A stretch of DNA of 64,000 bases, from the NCBI GenBank assembly GCA_049687015.1, contig JBAVIP010000035.1, positions 62,001 through 126,000 of the forward strand, written 5' to 3'. This document shows positions 42,575 to 52,100 of this stretch, piece after piece (the stretch's first letter is position 1; every line of letters begins with the position of its first letter). The notes below the pieces were generated by a model. That model saw only the letters and a list, made by a program, of their open reading frames with translations. It had not been told where the DNA came from and made no database searches. The DNA comes from Methylotenera_A sp049687015. GTDB lineage: Bacteria; Pseudomonadota; Gammaproteobacteria; Burkholderiales; Methylophilaceae. Made by a program: the position numbers and the translations under genes.

Positions 42575-43675
42575 ATGCCCCATAAACATATACAAGCTAA
42601 AACCGAAATCGCAGCAGAAATAAAGCCGGAAATAAGACTCAGTATCCCCATGCATTTAGGTGGTGAGCGATTGGACATTGCTTTACAGCAAATGTTGCCA
42701 CAACATTCGCGTAGCCGTTTGCAAACCTGGATTAAGGCTGGTTTGGTGACATTAAATAAGCAGGCTGCTACGGCTAAAACCAAGGTCTGGGGCGGGGAAC
42801 AGGTGAGTGTTGTAGCGCAAGCCAATCCTCAAGAGCAGGCTTTTTTGCCAGAAAATATTCCGCTGGATATTGTGTTTGAGGATGATACGATTCTAGTGAT
42901 TAACAAGCCCGCAGGATTGGTCGTGCACCCTGCGGCAGGCAATTGGAGCGGCACATTGCTGAATGCTTTGCTGCATCATGCGCCGCATTTGGCGGACATT
43001 CCGCGCTGCGGCATCGTGCACAGGCTAGATAAAGACACCAGCGGATTGTTGGTGGTAGCAAAAACTTTGGAGGCACAAACTAGTTTAGTGCGTCAATTAC
43101 AGGCGCGCACGGTGAAGCGCGAGTACCGCGCTATCGTGTGGGGTCAGTTGTGGCGTAACGGTACGATTAATCAGCCGATTGGCCGTCACCCGCATGCGCG
43201 CACTAAAATGGCAGTGACTCGCACCGGCAAGCCCGCCATCACGCACTATGAGGTGTTGGAGCGCTTTGGTGTGCATACTTATTTGCGTTGCCAATTAGAA
43301 ACTGGCCGTACCCATCAAATTCGCGTGCATCTGCAGTTCTTAAAAGCACCGATGCTAGGCGACCCAGTTTATGGTATCGGCAATATTATTCCGCACAAGC
43401 TGATGACGCAGACTTTAAAAGGCGCGGTTTCTGGCTTTCATCGTCAAGCGCTACATGCCATAAAACTTGGGCTGATTCACCCTAAAACTAATGAACCGAT
43501 GGAATGGCAAATTGAGCTGGCCGACGACATGAAGGCTTTGCTGGAAGCGATGCGACATGAAGATGCGCCTCAGGAAATGGAAGAGTTTGACTTTGGCGTA
43601 GACGAAAATGGTCTGTACGTAAGTGAAGACGATGATTTTGATGACGAAGAGTGGGATGAGTTAGAGGATGAATGA
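42575..43675 (+). CDS. rluD: 23S rRNA pseudouridine synthase RluD
   Basis: 366 aa. N-terminal S4 domain (GERLDIALQQMLPQHSRSRL), catalytic Asp in HRLDKDTSGLLVVAKT, and ETGRTHQIRVHLQFLKAPML. It modifies U1911/1915/1917 of helix 69. A long acidic tail (residues about 335-366, DENGLYVSEDDDFDDEEWDE) is unusual. It overlaps pgeF by eight bases. Confidence 0.93.
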   Translation: MPHKHIQAKTEIAAEIKPEIRLSIPMHLGGERLDIALQQMLPQHSRSRLQTWIKAGLVTLNKQAATAKTKVWGGEQVSVVAQANPQEQAFLPENIPLDIVFEDDTILVINKPAGLVVHPAAGNWSGTLLNALLHHAPHLADIPRCGIVHRLDKDTSGLLVVAKTLEAQTSLVRQLQARTVKREYRAIVWGQLWRNGTINQPIGRHPHARTKMAVTRTGKPAITHYEVLERFGVHTYLRCQLETGRTHQIRVHLQFLKAPMLGDPVYGIGNIIPHKLMTQTLKGAVSGFHRQALHAIKLGLIHPKTNEPMEWQIELADDMKALLEAMRHEDAPQEMEEFDFGVDENGLYVSEDDDFDDEEWDELEDE

Positions 43676-44408
43676 GTTCGAATTCATTCTCCCCGATTGG
43701 CCTGCGCCTGCAAATGTGCATGCCATGCAGACCACGCGGAATAAGGGCTACAGCCATGCGCCTTACGATAGTTTGAATTTTGGCAGTCATGTCAACGATA
43801 ATCCGCAGCACGTGGCGCAGAACCGCCAGTTATTGAGCCGGTATTTGCCTAGTGAGCCAGTTTGGTTGAATCAGGTTCACGGTGTACGCGTGGTCGATGC
43901 GGCCAATACTAATTGTGTGCCAGATGCGGACGCGAGTTTTACCACGCGCAAAAATGTGGTGTGCGTAACCATGACGGCAGACTGTTTGCCCGTGTTGCTG
44001 TGTGATAAGGCGGGTAGTGTGGTTGCGGCCGTACATGCGGGTTGGCGCGGGCTTTGTGACGGCGCTCTGGAAGCCAGCACCCATGCGGTCTGCAGGGCAG
44101 CTAATATTGAGCATAATCAGATTATGGCATGGCTTGGTCCCGCTATTGGTCCGAATGCGTTTGAAGTGGGCAGCGAAGTGCGCGAACAATTTATTGCAAA
44201 AGACAAAAAATCTGAGAGTGCTTTCAATCCTCATGACGACAAATGGCTAGGCGATATCTACCAAATTGCTACGCAACGCTTGAATAATCTCGGTGTTACG
44301 CAAATTTACGGTGGAGGCTTATGCACATATACGGATAAAGAAAGATTCTTCTCATTCCGCCGCGATGGCGATACAGGGCGCATGGCGACGCTCATCTGGT
44401 TGGCTTAA
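43668..44408 (+). CDS. pgeF: Peptidoglycan editing factor PgeF (YfiH, DUF152 family)
   Basis: 246 aa. Zinc-binding multicopper-polyphenol-oxidase fold: VWLNQVHGVRVV, TADCLPVLLCD, AVHAGWRGLCDGALEAS and WLGPAIGPNAFEVGSEV. It is thought to correct wrongly incorporated residues in muropeptide precursors. Between the His motif and WLGPAIGP the chain is about four residues longer than E. coli YfiH, and this stretch (ALEASTHAVCRA) coincides with a REP-like repeat. Confidence 0.92.
   Translation: MNEFEFILPDWPAPANVHAMQTTRNKGYSHAPYDSLNFGSHVNDNPQHVAQNRQLLSRYLPSEPVWLNQVHGVRVVDAANTNCVPDADASFTTRKNVVCVTMTADCLPVLLCDKAGSVVAAVHAGWRGLCDGALEASTHAVCRAANIEHNQIMAWLGPAIGPNAFEVGSEVREQFIAKDKKSESAFNPHDDKWLGDIYQIATQRLNNLGVTQIYGGGLCTYTDKERFFSFRRDGDTGRMATLIWLA
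44063..44099 (+). repeat. REP-like repeat inside pgeF, copy E
   Basis: CGCTCTGGAAGCCAGCACCC then ATGCGGTCTGCAGGGCA aligns without gaps to the intergenic copy at 47351-47387 with 27 of 37 identical bases, and even better in its right half to 14054-14090. It is translated in frame. Confidence 0.5.
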
Positions 44409-44442
44409 GTTATAATGCGCATCCTGATTAAGTTTAAAATTT

Positions 44443-45330
44443 ATGACAATTCCTGATTTTCCCATTTTAATTTGGATTATTCTCTCCAGCCTGATTGGTG
44501 GAACGTTAAGCGTGGCTGGCGCGGCATTGGTGGCCCTTAACGCGCGGGCATCGGGCGTGCCCATGCTTATTAGCTATGCCATCGGCGCCATGCTAGGCGC
44601 AGTGTTTTTAGAGATTTTGCCAGAAGCGATTAAAGTCGCCACTGACGTGCATGCGATGACTGCGACCGTATTGTTTGGCATTTTGCTATTTTTTACGCTC
44701 GAAAAACTGGTGATATGGCGGCATTGTCATGGTGATCACTGCGAAGTGCATGCGATTCATACCGAAGAAGAATGTCCGGAGACGCATCCTCACACCACCA
44801 AATATAAACCGGTAACTGTTAAGCAGCCATCAATTTTGGCGCCCGCAGCTAGTCATCATGCCCATTCTCATATGCATGATCATGGTCGTAGTGGCATGAT
44901 GGTGATGATAGGCGACACTTTCCATAACTTTGTTGATGGGATTTTGATAGCCTCGGCGTTTATGTTGGATGTAAAAGTCGGAATCGTCACGGCTGTCGCT
45001 ATTATTGCGCACGAAATCCCACAGGAAGTGGGCGATTTTTTAATTTTACTACACTCCGGTTACAGCAAAAAACAGGCGTTTGCGTTCAATTTAGTTTCCA
45101 GTTTTGCCACCGTTATTGGCGGCACGGCGGCCTATTTTGCGCTGCAACATGTGCAAGGTTGGGTGCCGACCATTCTGGGCTTGGCCGCTGCCAGCATGCT
45201 CTATGTGGCAGTAGCAGATTTAATTCCCAGCTTGCATAAGCGCACCGAGCTACACGCCACTATCTCGCAGCTAGTCCTTATTGCATGCGGTGTTGCATCA
45301 ATTTGGCTTACAGGCCATTTTTTAGAGTAA
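44443..45330 (+). CDS. ZIP-family metal transporter
   Basis: 295 aa, about eight membrane segments. The transport site residues are in GDTFHNFVDG and HEIPQEVGDF. A long cytoplasmic loop is rich in His (HHAHSHMHDHG, plus HCHGDHCEVHAIH), as in zinc transporters. It likely moves Zn2+ or related divalent metals into the cytoplasm. A TATAAT at 44411-44416 may give it its own promoter. Confidence 0.9.
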   Translation: MTIPDFPILIWIILSSLIGGTLSVAGAALVALNARASGVPMLISYAIGAMLGAVFLEILPEAIKVATDVHAMTATVLFGILLFFTLEKLVIWRHCHGDHCEVHAIHTEEECPETHPHTTKYKPVTVKQPSILAPAASHHAHSHMHDHGRSGMMVMIGDTFHNFVDGILIASAFMLDVKVGIVTAVAIIAHEIPQEVGDFLILLHSGYSKKQAFAFNLVSSFATVIGGTAAYFALQHVQGWVPTILGLAAASMLYVAVADLIPSLHKRTELHATISQLVLIACGVASIWLTGHFLE

Positions 45331-45339
45331 TTGATATAA

Positions 45340-46677
45340 ATGAAAACATCCACACCAAAAGTAGGTTTCGTTTCCCTGGGTTGCCCAAAAGCAGGCAGTG
45401 ATGCCGAGCGCATACTTACGCAATTACGTGCTGAAGGCTATGAAATTTCACCAAGTTACGAAGATTCCGATCTGGTCGTCGTCAATACCTGCGGCTTTAT
45501 CGATAGCGCGGTAGAAGAATCGCTGGATGCGATTGGCGAAGCGCTACACAAAAATGGCAAGGTGATTGTGACGGGTTGTTTAGGCGCAAAAAAAGATGTT
45601 GTGATAAACGCACACCCGAGTGTTTTAGCGGTTACTGGCCCACACGCGCTGGAAGAAGTGATGATGCACGTGCACGCCAATTTGCCGAAACTGCACGAGC
45701 CGTTTATTGATTTAGTGCCGCCACAAGGTATACGCCTGACCCCCAGCCATTATGCTTACCTTAAAATTTCCGAAGGTTGCAACCATCGTTGCAGCTTCTG
45801 CATCATCCCCAGCATGCGCGGCGATTTGGTCAGTCGCCCAATCGGCGAGGTGATGAACGAGGCAGAAAACCTCGTCAATGCTGGCGTTTCGGAGATTCTC
45901 GTCATTTCGCAAGACACATCTGCTTATGGCGTCGATGTTAAATATAGAAGCGGCTTCTGGAATGGTCGCCCTATCAAAACGCGCATGACAGAACTCACCA
46001 AAGCGCTAAGTGAGTTAGGTGTGTGGGTGCGTTTGCATTATGTTTATCCCTATCCGCATGTGGATGAAGTGATTCCATTGATGGCGGATGGCCTGATTTT
46101 GCCGTATCTGGATGTGCCGTTTCAGCACGCCAGCCCGCGTATTCTTAAGGCCATGAAACGCCCAGCGAGCAGCGAGAACAATCTTGCCCGCATTAAAGCG
46201 TGGCGCGAAATCTGCCCGGATATTACGGTGAGAAGCACCTTTATTGCCGGCTTTCCGGGCGAAACCGAAGACGACTTTCAAATGCTACTCGACTTTTTAG
46301 AAGAAGCCCAATTGGACAGAGTAGGCTGCTTTGCATATTCTGCGGTGGACGGTGCTAAAGCCAACGAACTGCCAGATCAAGTGCCAGAAGAGGTGAAACA
46401 AGAGCGTTTAAGCCGTTTTATGGTGGTGCAGGAGCGTATCAGTGCCGGCAAGCTGCATGCCAAAATTGGCAGTATGCAAACGGTGCTGGTGGATGAAATT
46501 GTGCAAGATGCAGAAGGCAATATCGAGGCGGTTGGTCGCACCAAGGCCGATGCGCCAGAGATTGATGGTGTAGTCTACATGGAAGATGCCGAAGGTTTAA
46601 CGCCGGGGGATTTTGTAGAAGTTGAGATTTATAGCGCGGATGGGCATGATTTGAGGGGTGGGCCACCGAGGGGCTAG
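45340..46677 (+). CDS. rimO: Ribosomal protein uS12 methylthiotransferase RimO
   Basis: 445 aa. N-terminal MTTase domain with Cys15, Cys51 and Cys80; radical SAM motif C147-NHR-C151-SF-C154; C-terminal TRAM domain. It adds a methylthio group to Asp88 of S12. It starts nine bases after the ZIP gene. Confidence 0.96.
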   Translation: MKTSTPKVGFVSLGCPKAGSDAERILTQLRAEGYEISPSYEDSDLVVVNTCGFIDSAVEESLDAIGEALHKNGKVIVTGCLGAKKDVVINAHPSVLAVTGPHALEEVMMHVHANLPKLHEPFIDLVPPQGIRLTPSHYAYLKISEGCNHRCSFCIIPSMRGDLVSRPIGEVMNEAENLVNAGVSEILVISQDTSAYGVDVKYRSGFWNGRPIKTRMTELTKALSELGVWVRLHYVYPYPHVDEVIPLMADGLILPYLDVPFQHASPRILKAMKRPASSENNLARIKAWREICPDITVRSTFIAGFPGETEDDFQMLLDFLEEAQLDRVGCFAYSAVDGAKANELPDQVPEEVKQERLSRFMVVQERISAGKLHAKIGSMQTVLVDEIVQDAEGNIEAVGRTKADAPEIDGVVYMEDAEGLTPGDFVEVEIYSADGHDLRGGPPRG

Positions 46678-46681
46678 GAAT

Positions 46682-47092
46682 ATGCGTGACGAATTATACG
46701 TATTAGAACTGTGTGACAAAGTCTTAAAACGCAAAGCTTCACGTCAACACCGATTTGATTTTTTAAAAGGAGATTCGGGAAGAAAGTTGCCTGTTGATGC
46801 CTACTATGAAGACTTGAAGCTTGTTATTGAATATCGGGAGCGCCAGCATTCTGAGCCAGTTGCCTTATTTGATAAGCGTATGACTGTTAGTGGCATTTCG
46901 CGTGGTGAGCAAAGAGCAAGATATGACAAGTTGCGTAGTGAGAAAATCCCTAAAGAAGGCTTGCAACTTGTTGAGCTTTGTTACTCAGATTTTGCACATG
47001 GTTCAAATAAGCGTTTAAAGCAAGTTGAACAAAACGACATTCTTGTTATTCAAGAAAAGTTAAAAGTATATATATTGATTAGTCAGCATTAA
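46682..47092 (+). CDS. Uncharacterised protein with nuclease-like signature
   Basis: 136 aa from the ATG at 46682; an upstream GTG at 46658 overlaps rimO. No family name known to me. The core KLPVDAYYEDLKLVIEYRER followed by QHSEPVALFDKRMTVSG has the spacing of a PD-(D/E)xK nuclease site (Asp in PVDAY, Glu-x-Arg in IEYRER). No membrane segment. It sits between rimO and a repeat-rich stretch, which suggests it was acquired. Confidence 0.65.
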   Translation: MRDELYVLELCDKVLKRKASRQHRFDFLKGDSGRKLPVDAYYEDLKLVIEYRERQHSEPVALFDKRMTVSGISRGEQRARYDKLRSEKIPKEGLQLVELCYSDFAHGSNKRLKQVEQNDILVIQEKLKVYILISQH

Positions 47093-47120
47093 GCACAATT
47101 CTGTTTCGCCTCTAGGCGAG

Positions 47121-47320
47121 TTTCTTTCTTTTGCTTAGCCAAAAGAAAGAAACCAAAGAAAAAGCTACCCCGCTGCCGCTTGTTCCCTTCGGCTAAGAAA
47201 TAAAACCTAGGCGCGCCGCATCTGGGCGGCTGCGGAACTCGCGCTTTCAGCGCTCAAACAGTCCTCGCCGCTACCCATCTGCCGCTCAAGCCGAAGGCGC
47301 GGCAAAGGGGATTGAAAGTC
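47121..47320. repeat. Repeat-rich gene-free stretch after the nuclease-like gene
   Basis: Bases 47093-47427 hold no credible gene. TTTCTTTCTTTT (47121-47132) and AAAAGAAAGAAA (47141-47152) are perfect arms of a hairpin, and a CGCCT/AGGCG stem precedes it. CTTCGGCT with AGCCGAAG further on adds another pair. The AGCCAAAAGAAAGAAACCAA motif is a widespread intergenic element. Confidence 0.5.
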
Positions 47321-47350
47321 AAAACCATGCGAATGCAGACATAAAATACA

Positions 47351-47387
47351 TGCTCTGCAGACCAATATCCATGCGACTTGCAGGGCA
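47351..47387 (+). repeat. REP-like palindromic repeat, copy D
   Basis: TGCTCTGCAGACCAATATCC then ATGCGACTTGCAGGGCA, 37 bp, used here as the reference copy of the family. Confidence 0.75.
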
Positions 47388-47427
47388 GCACAATTAAATG
47401 ATAAACGTGTATGTGTGAGGTTAAAAC

Positions 47428-47787
47428 TTAATGCGTGAATAAATCGGGCAATACTGGTGCAGGGCGTTCGCTATCGGCACGGGCTTCTAGAAAGTCCAAA
47501 GTATATGGGCAGCGCGTAGGTTTTTTGGCTACTTTTTTCTTTTTAGCACCAGTGATTTCTGTGTTGATATAAGGTGTTTGGCTAATGCGAATGTAGCCAG
47601 ACGAAACTAATTTTTGCGCAGTGGTTTCAAACAGGCTGAGCGGATTATCGATGTTCTGCAGGGTGATGGCGGCTTTGGTGACTTTAAGCACGTTATACAT
47701 CACGAATTTGCTGGATGTTTGTTTGCCGTAGATTTCGCCAGTGAGAATCATTTTGTTAAACCATTTTTGCCATAAAACTGTCATCAT
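47428..47787 (-). CDS. Hypothetical small protein with basic patch
   Basis: 119 aa if started at the ATG at 47787; starts at TTG 47793 or ATG 47751 are also possible, none with a clear Shine-Dalgarno. No recognised domain. Notable are SKFVMYNVLKVTKAAITLQN, a basic stretch GAKKKKVAKKP, and a Pro-rich end SERPAPVLPDLFTH. It is divergent from the RND operon; a link is possible but not shown. Confidence 0.5.
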   Translation of the reverse strand: MMTVLWQKWFNKMILTGEIYGKQTSSKFVMYNVLKVTKAAITLQNIDNPLSLFETTAQKLVSSGYIRISQTPYINTEITGAKKKKVAKKPTRCPYTLDFLEARADSERPAPVLPDLFTH

Positions 47788-47903
47788 TAACAATACTGTC
47801 AGGTATATAATGCATTAACACTTTAAATAACGCAAGTATCTTGTTGTCTTAATTGGTATTTTAAGATTAAATTGGCAGATATTTGCATGTTTTGGATAAT
47901 TTT

Positions 47904-49049
47904 ATGAACGCCAGACTGATAATAACAAGCTTTCTGTTAACTATTCTCGTTACAGCATGCGATAAAAAAGAGGGTGCACCACCGCCAGCGGGTATGAGCA
48001 TGCCAGCCATGCCTGTAAGCGTGATTGCTGTGCAGCCAACATCCGTGCCGATGAGTGTGGAAGCTGTGGCACAGACCGAGGGCGCCAGCGAGGTGGAAAT
48101 TCGTCCGCGCGTAGGCGGCATTATTTTAAAGAAAATGTTTGAAGAAGGCGCGCCGGTAAAGGCCGGGCAGGTGATGTTCCAGATTGACCCGGCACCATTC
48201 CAGATCGCGCTGGCGCAAGCTAAGGCGCAGGCGGCCGGGCAGGGTGCGCGCATTACGCAAACCGCCCGCGAATCCAGCCGCTTAAAAGAGTTGTTAGCCA
48301 CACAATCCATCAGCCAGCGCGAGTACGATAATGCGACTTCGGATGCCAGCATCTCGCAGGCGGGCATGATGCAGGCGCAGGCCAATATTAAAGAGGCAGA
48401 ATTAAACCTTTCTTATACCAGGGTGACGGCGCCGGTTTCGGGTATTGCCGGACGCTTCCAGTTTTCAGAAGGCGCACTGGTGCAAGCCAATACCAGCTTG
48501 TTGACGACGATTATTCAAGTATCACCGATTTGGGTACGGTTTAGTTTGTCTGAGACTGATCTTATAAGCTTGGGCGGGCATTTGGATCAAAAACATGTGA
48601 GTGAGGTGAGCCTTATATTCCCTGATGGCAGCGAGTATGCACAAAAAGGTAAATTAAACTTTACCGCCAATCAAATCAACCCTAGTTTAGGCACGCAAGA
48701 ATTAAGGGCAACGTTTGAAAATACTGATAAACGCTTGCTGCCAGGGCAGTTCGTGCGCGCCCGCGTCACGACCGGCACGCGTGAAGGCGTATTTTTAGTG
48801 CCGCAAACTGCCGTGCTGACCGGCGAGCAAGGCAAATTTGTTTATGTGTCCAGTGAGAAAAACGAAGCGGTGGCGCGGCCTGTGGTAGTGGGCGAGTGGA
48901 AGGGTAAAGACTGGATTATTCTGGAAGGCTTAAAGGCCAATGACAAGGTGATTGTAGATAATTTAATCAAGTTGCGGCCTAACGCGCTTGTTGCGCCGCA
49001 TGCTCTGGGAGCCGCACCAGTATTTCCTCCTGGGGCACCTGCCAAATAG
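47904..49049 (+). CDS. RND efflux pump periplasmic adaptor (AcrA/MexE type)
   Basis: 381 aa from the ATG at 47904. Signal with lipobox LVTAC, so membrane-anchored by lipid. EIRPRVGGIILKKMFEEGAP is the lipoyl half-motif, a coiled coil follows (about 90-165), then beta-barrel and membrane-proximal domains (GLKANDKVIVDNLIKLRPNA). First gene of the RND operon. Confidence 0.9.
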   Translation: MNARLIITSFLLTILVTACDKKEGAPPPAGMSMPAMPVSVIAVQPTSVPMSVEAVAQTEGASEVEIRPRVGGIILKKMFEEGAPVKAGQVMFQIDPAPFQIALAQAKAQAAGQGARITQTARESSRLKELLATQSISQREYDNATSDASISQAGMMQAQANIKEAELNLSYTRVTAPVSGIAGRFQFSEGALVQANTSLLTTIIQVSPIWVRFSLSETDLISLGGHLDQKHVSEVSLIFPDGSEYAQKGKLNFTANQINPSLGTQELRATFENTDKRLLPGQFVRARVTTGTREGVFLVPQTAVLTGEQGKFVYVSSEKNEAVARPVVVGEWKGKDWIILEGLKANDKVIVDNLIKLRPNALVAPHALGAAPVFPPGAPAK

Positions 49050-49068
49050 GCTTTTGTGACCATTTATT

Positions 49069-49125
49069 ATGATTAAATTCTTTATCCATGATTAAGTTTT
49101 TCAGCCATGATTAAATTTTTCATAA
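49069..49125 (+). repeat. Three tandem 19-bp copies of the RND gene start
   Basis: ATGATTAAATTCTTTATCC (49069-49087), ATGATTAAGTTTTTCAGCC (49088-49106) and ATGATTAAATTTTTCATAA (49107-49125) follow head to tail. The third begins the pump gene. Because 19 is not a multiple of three, the first two ATGs open short frames, MIKFFIHD and MIKFFSHD, whose TAA stops overlap the next ATG. Confidence 0.85.
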
Positions 49126-52100
49126 CCCGCCCCATTTTCGCCGGTGTATTGTCCATCATCATTGTGCTGGCAGGCTTGGCTGCGGCACTTAAGCTGCCTA
49201 TCGCGCAGTATCCGGAAATCGCGCCGCCCACGGTGACGATTACTGCGGTTTACCCCGGCGCAAGCGCCGATACACTGTCTAAAACCGTAGCCGCGCCGAT
49301 AGAAGAACAATTAAGCGGTGTGGAACGCTTGCTGTATTTTAATTCCAGCGCCGATTCCAGCGGCACGCTGACCATTACCGCCACGTTTGAAGTGGGCACC
49401 AATATTGACCAGGCGACCTTTAACGTGAGCAACCGCGTCAACATTGCCACGCCGCGCTTGCCAGACGAGGTGCGGCGCAATGGGTTGATCGTTCAGAAAA
49501 AATCCAATGATATTCTGCTGGTGGTGATGCTGACGTCGGAGGACAAAAAGCACGACAGGCTATTCCTAAGCAACTACGCGACCTTGAATGTGCTGGATGA
49601 ACTGAAACGCGTGCAGGGCGTGGGCGATGTGCTGATATTTGGCGGACAGGATTACGCCATGCGCGTATGGCTGCGGCCGGATCGTATGGCGCAGCTGGGC
49701 GTAACGACCACCGATATTGCGCAGGCGATTCAAACCCAGAATGCGCAATATGCAGCGGGTAAAATCGGCCAGGATCCTGCGCCGAATGACCAGCAGATCG
49801 TGTACACCGTCACTGCTAAAGGGCGTTTGCTGGAGCCGGAACAGTTTGGCAATATCATTATTAAGGCAGACGGACCGCGCGGTATTCTGTACCTGAAGGA
49901 TGTGGCACGTATTGAGCTGGGTGCGCAAAGCTACAATGTACGCTCGGCGCTGGACGGCACGACAGGCGTGGCGATCCCGATATTTCTACAAACAGGCTCT
50001 AATGCGCTGGAAACTGCAAAAAACATCAAGTTGAAAATGGCTGAATTGAAACAGCGCTTTCCAAAAGGCATGCGATTCAGCATTCCTTACGATACCAGCG
50101 ATTTTGTAAAAGCGACTATTCAAGAAGTCTTTAAAACACTTGGCGAAGCTCTGGTTCTGGTTGTTCTGGTGGTGTTTTTATTCCTGCAGAGCTGGCGCGC
50201 AACGCTGATTCCCATCATCGCGGTGCCAATTTCGCTTATCGGTACCTTTGCGGGGCTTTATTTACTCGGTTTCACCATTAATCTGCTGACGCTCTTCGCC
50301 ATGATTCTGGCGATTGGTATTGTGGTGGATGACGCGATTGTGGTGCTGGAAAACATCGAGCGCCTGATGACCGAAGAAGGCCTTAAACCGATGGATGCCG
50401 CGATTAAATCCATGCGGCAGGTTTCCGCCGCCGTGGTGGCGATCGTGATGGTGTTGTGCGCGGTGTTTATTCCGGTGGCGTTTCTGGGGGGCATTGCCGG
50501 CGCGCTGTATCGGCAGTTTGCCGTCACCGTGGCGATTGCGGTGGTGATTTCCGGTGTGGTAGCGCTTACGCTGACTCCCGCTTTGTGTGCGATTTTATTG
50601 AGAAATGTGCACCAAAAATCCGCGTTTTTTAACACGTTTAATCGCGGTTTTCACGGGCTTACGCATTTTTACACACGCGTTGTAGATTTAACGTTGCACC
50701 ATAGAATTATTGGCACGGTAGTGTTTGCCGTTATTATCGCCCTGTGTGCCATATTGCTCAATCACGTGCCCAATAGCTTTGTGCCGGCTGAAGATCAAGG
50801 TTATGTCATCACAGCGGTGATTATGCCGGATGGCGCGACCTTGAACCGCACCGAGAAAACCACAGAAGCGGTGCGAAAGGGCATTGCGCAAGACCCGGCA
50901 GTGGCACATGAATTTGCGGTGATTGGTTTCGATTTGATTGGCGGAGGCAACAAAACCAGTGCAGCGACCATGTTTGTGCGGCTGAAAGATTGGGAGGAAC
51001 GTACGACAACAGCCGAGCAGATTGTAGGCAAACTGTTTGGCCTGGGGATGAGCCAGCCGGACGGTCTGGCAATTGCGTTTAATCCGCCCGCCATTCGCGG
51101 TTTGGGCAGTGCCGGCGGTTTTGAGGTCTATGTGCAAAGCCGTATTGACACTGATCCGCAAAAACTCGCGGCCGTATTGAACAGCTTTGTCGATACGCTG
51201 CGTGCCAATCCGAAGCTCACGGGGATTAACACCTTTTTCAGGCCTACTGTTCCGCAGTTGTATATTGAGGTGGATGAAGCTAAAGCCTTGTCTTTGGGCG
51301 TGCCAATCTCTGACATCTATGCTACTTTGCAAAGTACCATGGGGCAGCTTTATGTGAATGATTTCAACAAATCCGGTCGTACGTATAAGGTGCAATTGCA
51401 GGCCGAACCGCAATTCCGCATGCAGCCAGAGGACATCGGCAAAGTGTATGTGCGTAGCAAGGCAGGAGCCATGATTCCGCTGTCATCATTAAGTAAAGTC
51501 AACAGCATTATCGGCGCGGAGCAACTGGAGCGTTATAACGGTTTGTTATCCGCAAAAATACTGGGCAGCGGCGCATCTGGTGTGAGTTCCGGCGACGCGA
51601 TTGATTTGGTTGAAAAACTGGCAAAAGAGACTTTGCCGGAAGGTTACCAGATCGCCTGGACGGGCCAGGCTTATCAGGAAAAGCGCACGGGGTCAGCCGC
51701 GCTGTTTGCTTTCAGTTTTGCCATTGTCATGGTGTTCCTGATTTTGGCGGCACAGTTCGAAACCTGGGCCTTGCCTTTGGCCGTCATCATGGCGGTACCG
51801 TTTGCGCTGGCTGGCGCACTGATAGCTGTGTTTGTGCGCGGCATGCCGAACGATATTTATTTTCAAATCGGGCTGATCACCTTGATTGGGCTGGCGGCTA
51901 AGAATGCCATTTTGATTGTTGAGTTTGCCAGCCAGAAAATGGAAGAAGGCATGCCTCTGCTGCAGGCTGCGGTTGAGGCGGCACGGTTACGGTTCAGGCC
52001 AATCGTCATGACCTCAATGGCTTTCGTGTTGGGCATCACGCCGCTGCTGGTGGCTTCCGGTGCGGGCTCTGCCGCGCGCCGCAGTATGGGTACAGGCGTG

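Noticed and set aside
42520..42825. N-terminal extension of bamD by 102 residues
   Set aside because: It would run antisense through rluD and places the lipoprotein signal internally.
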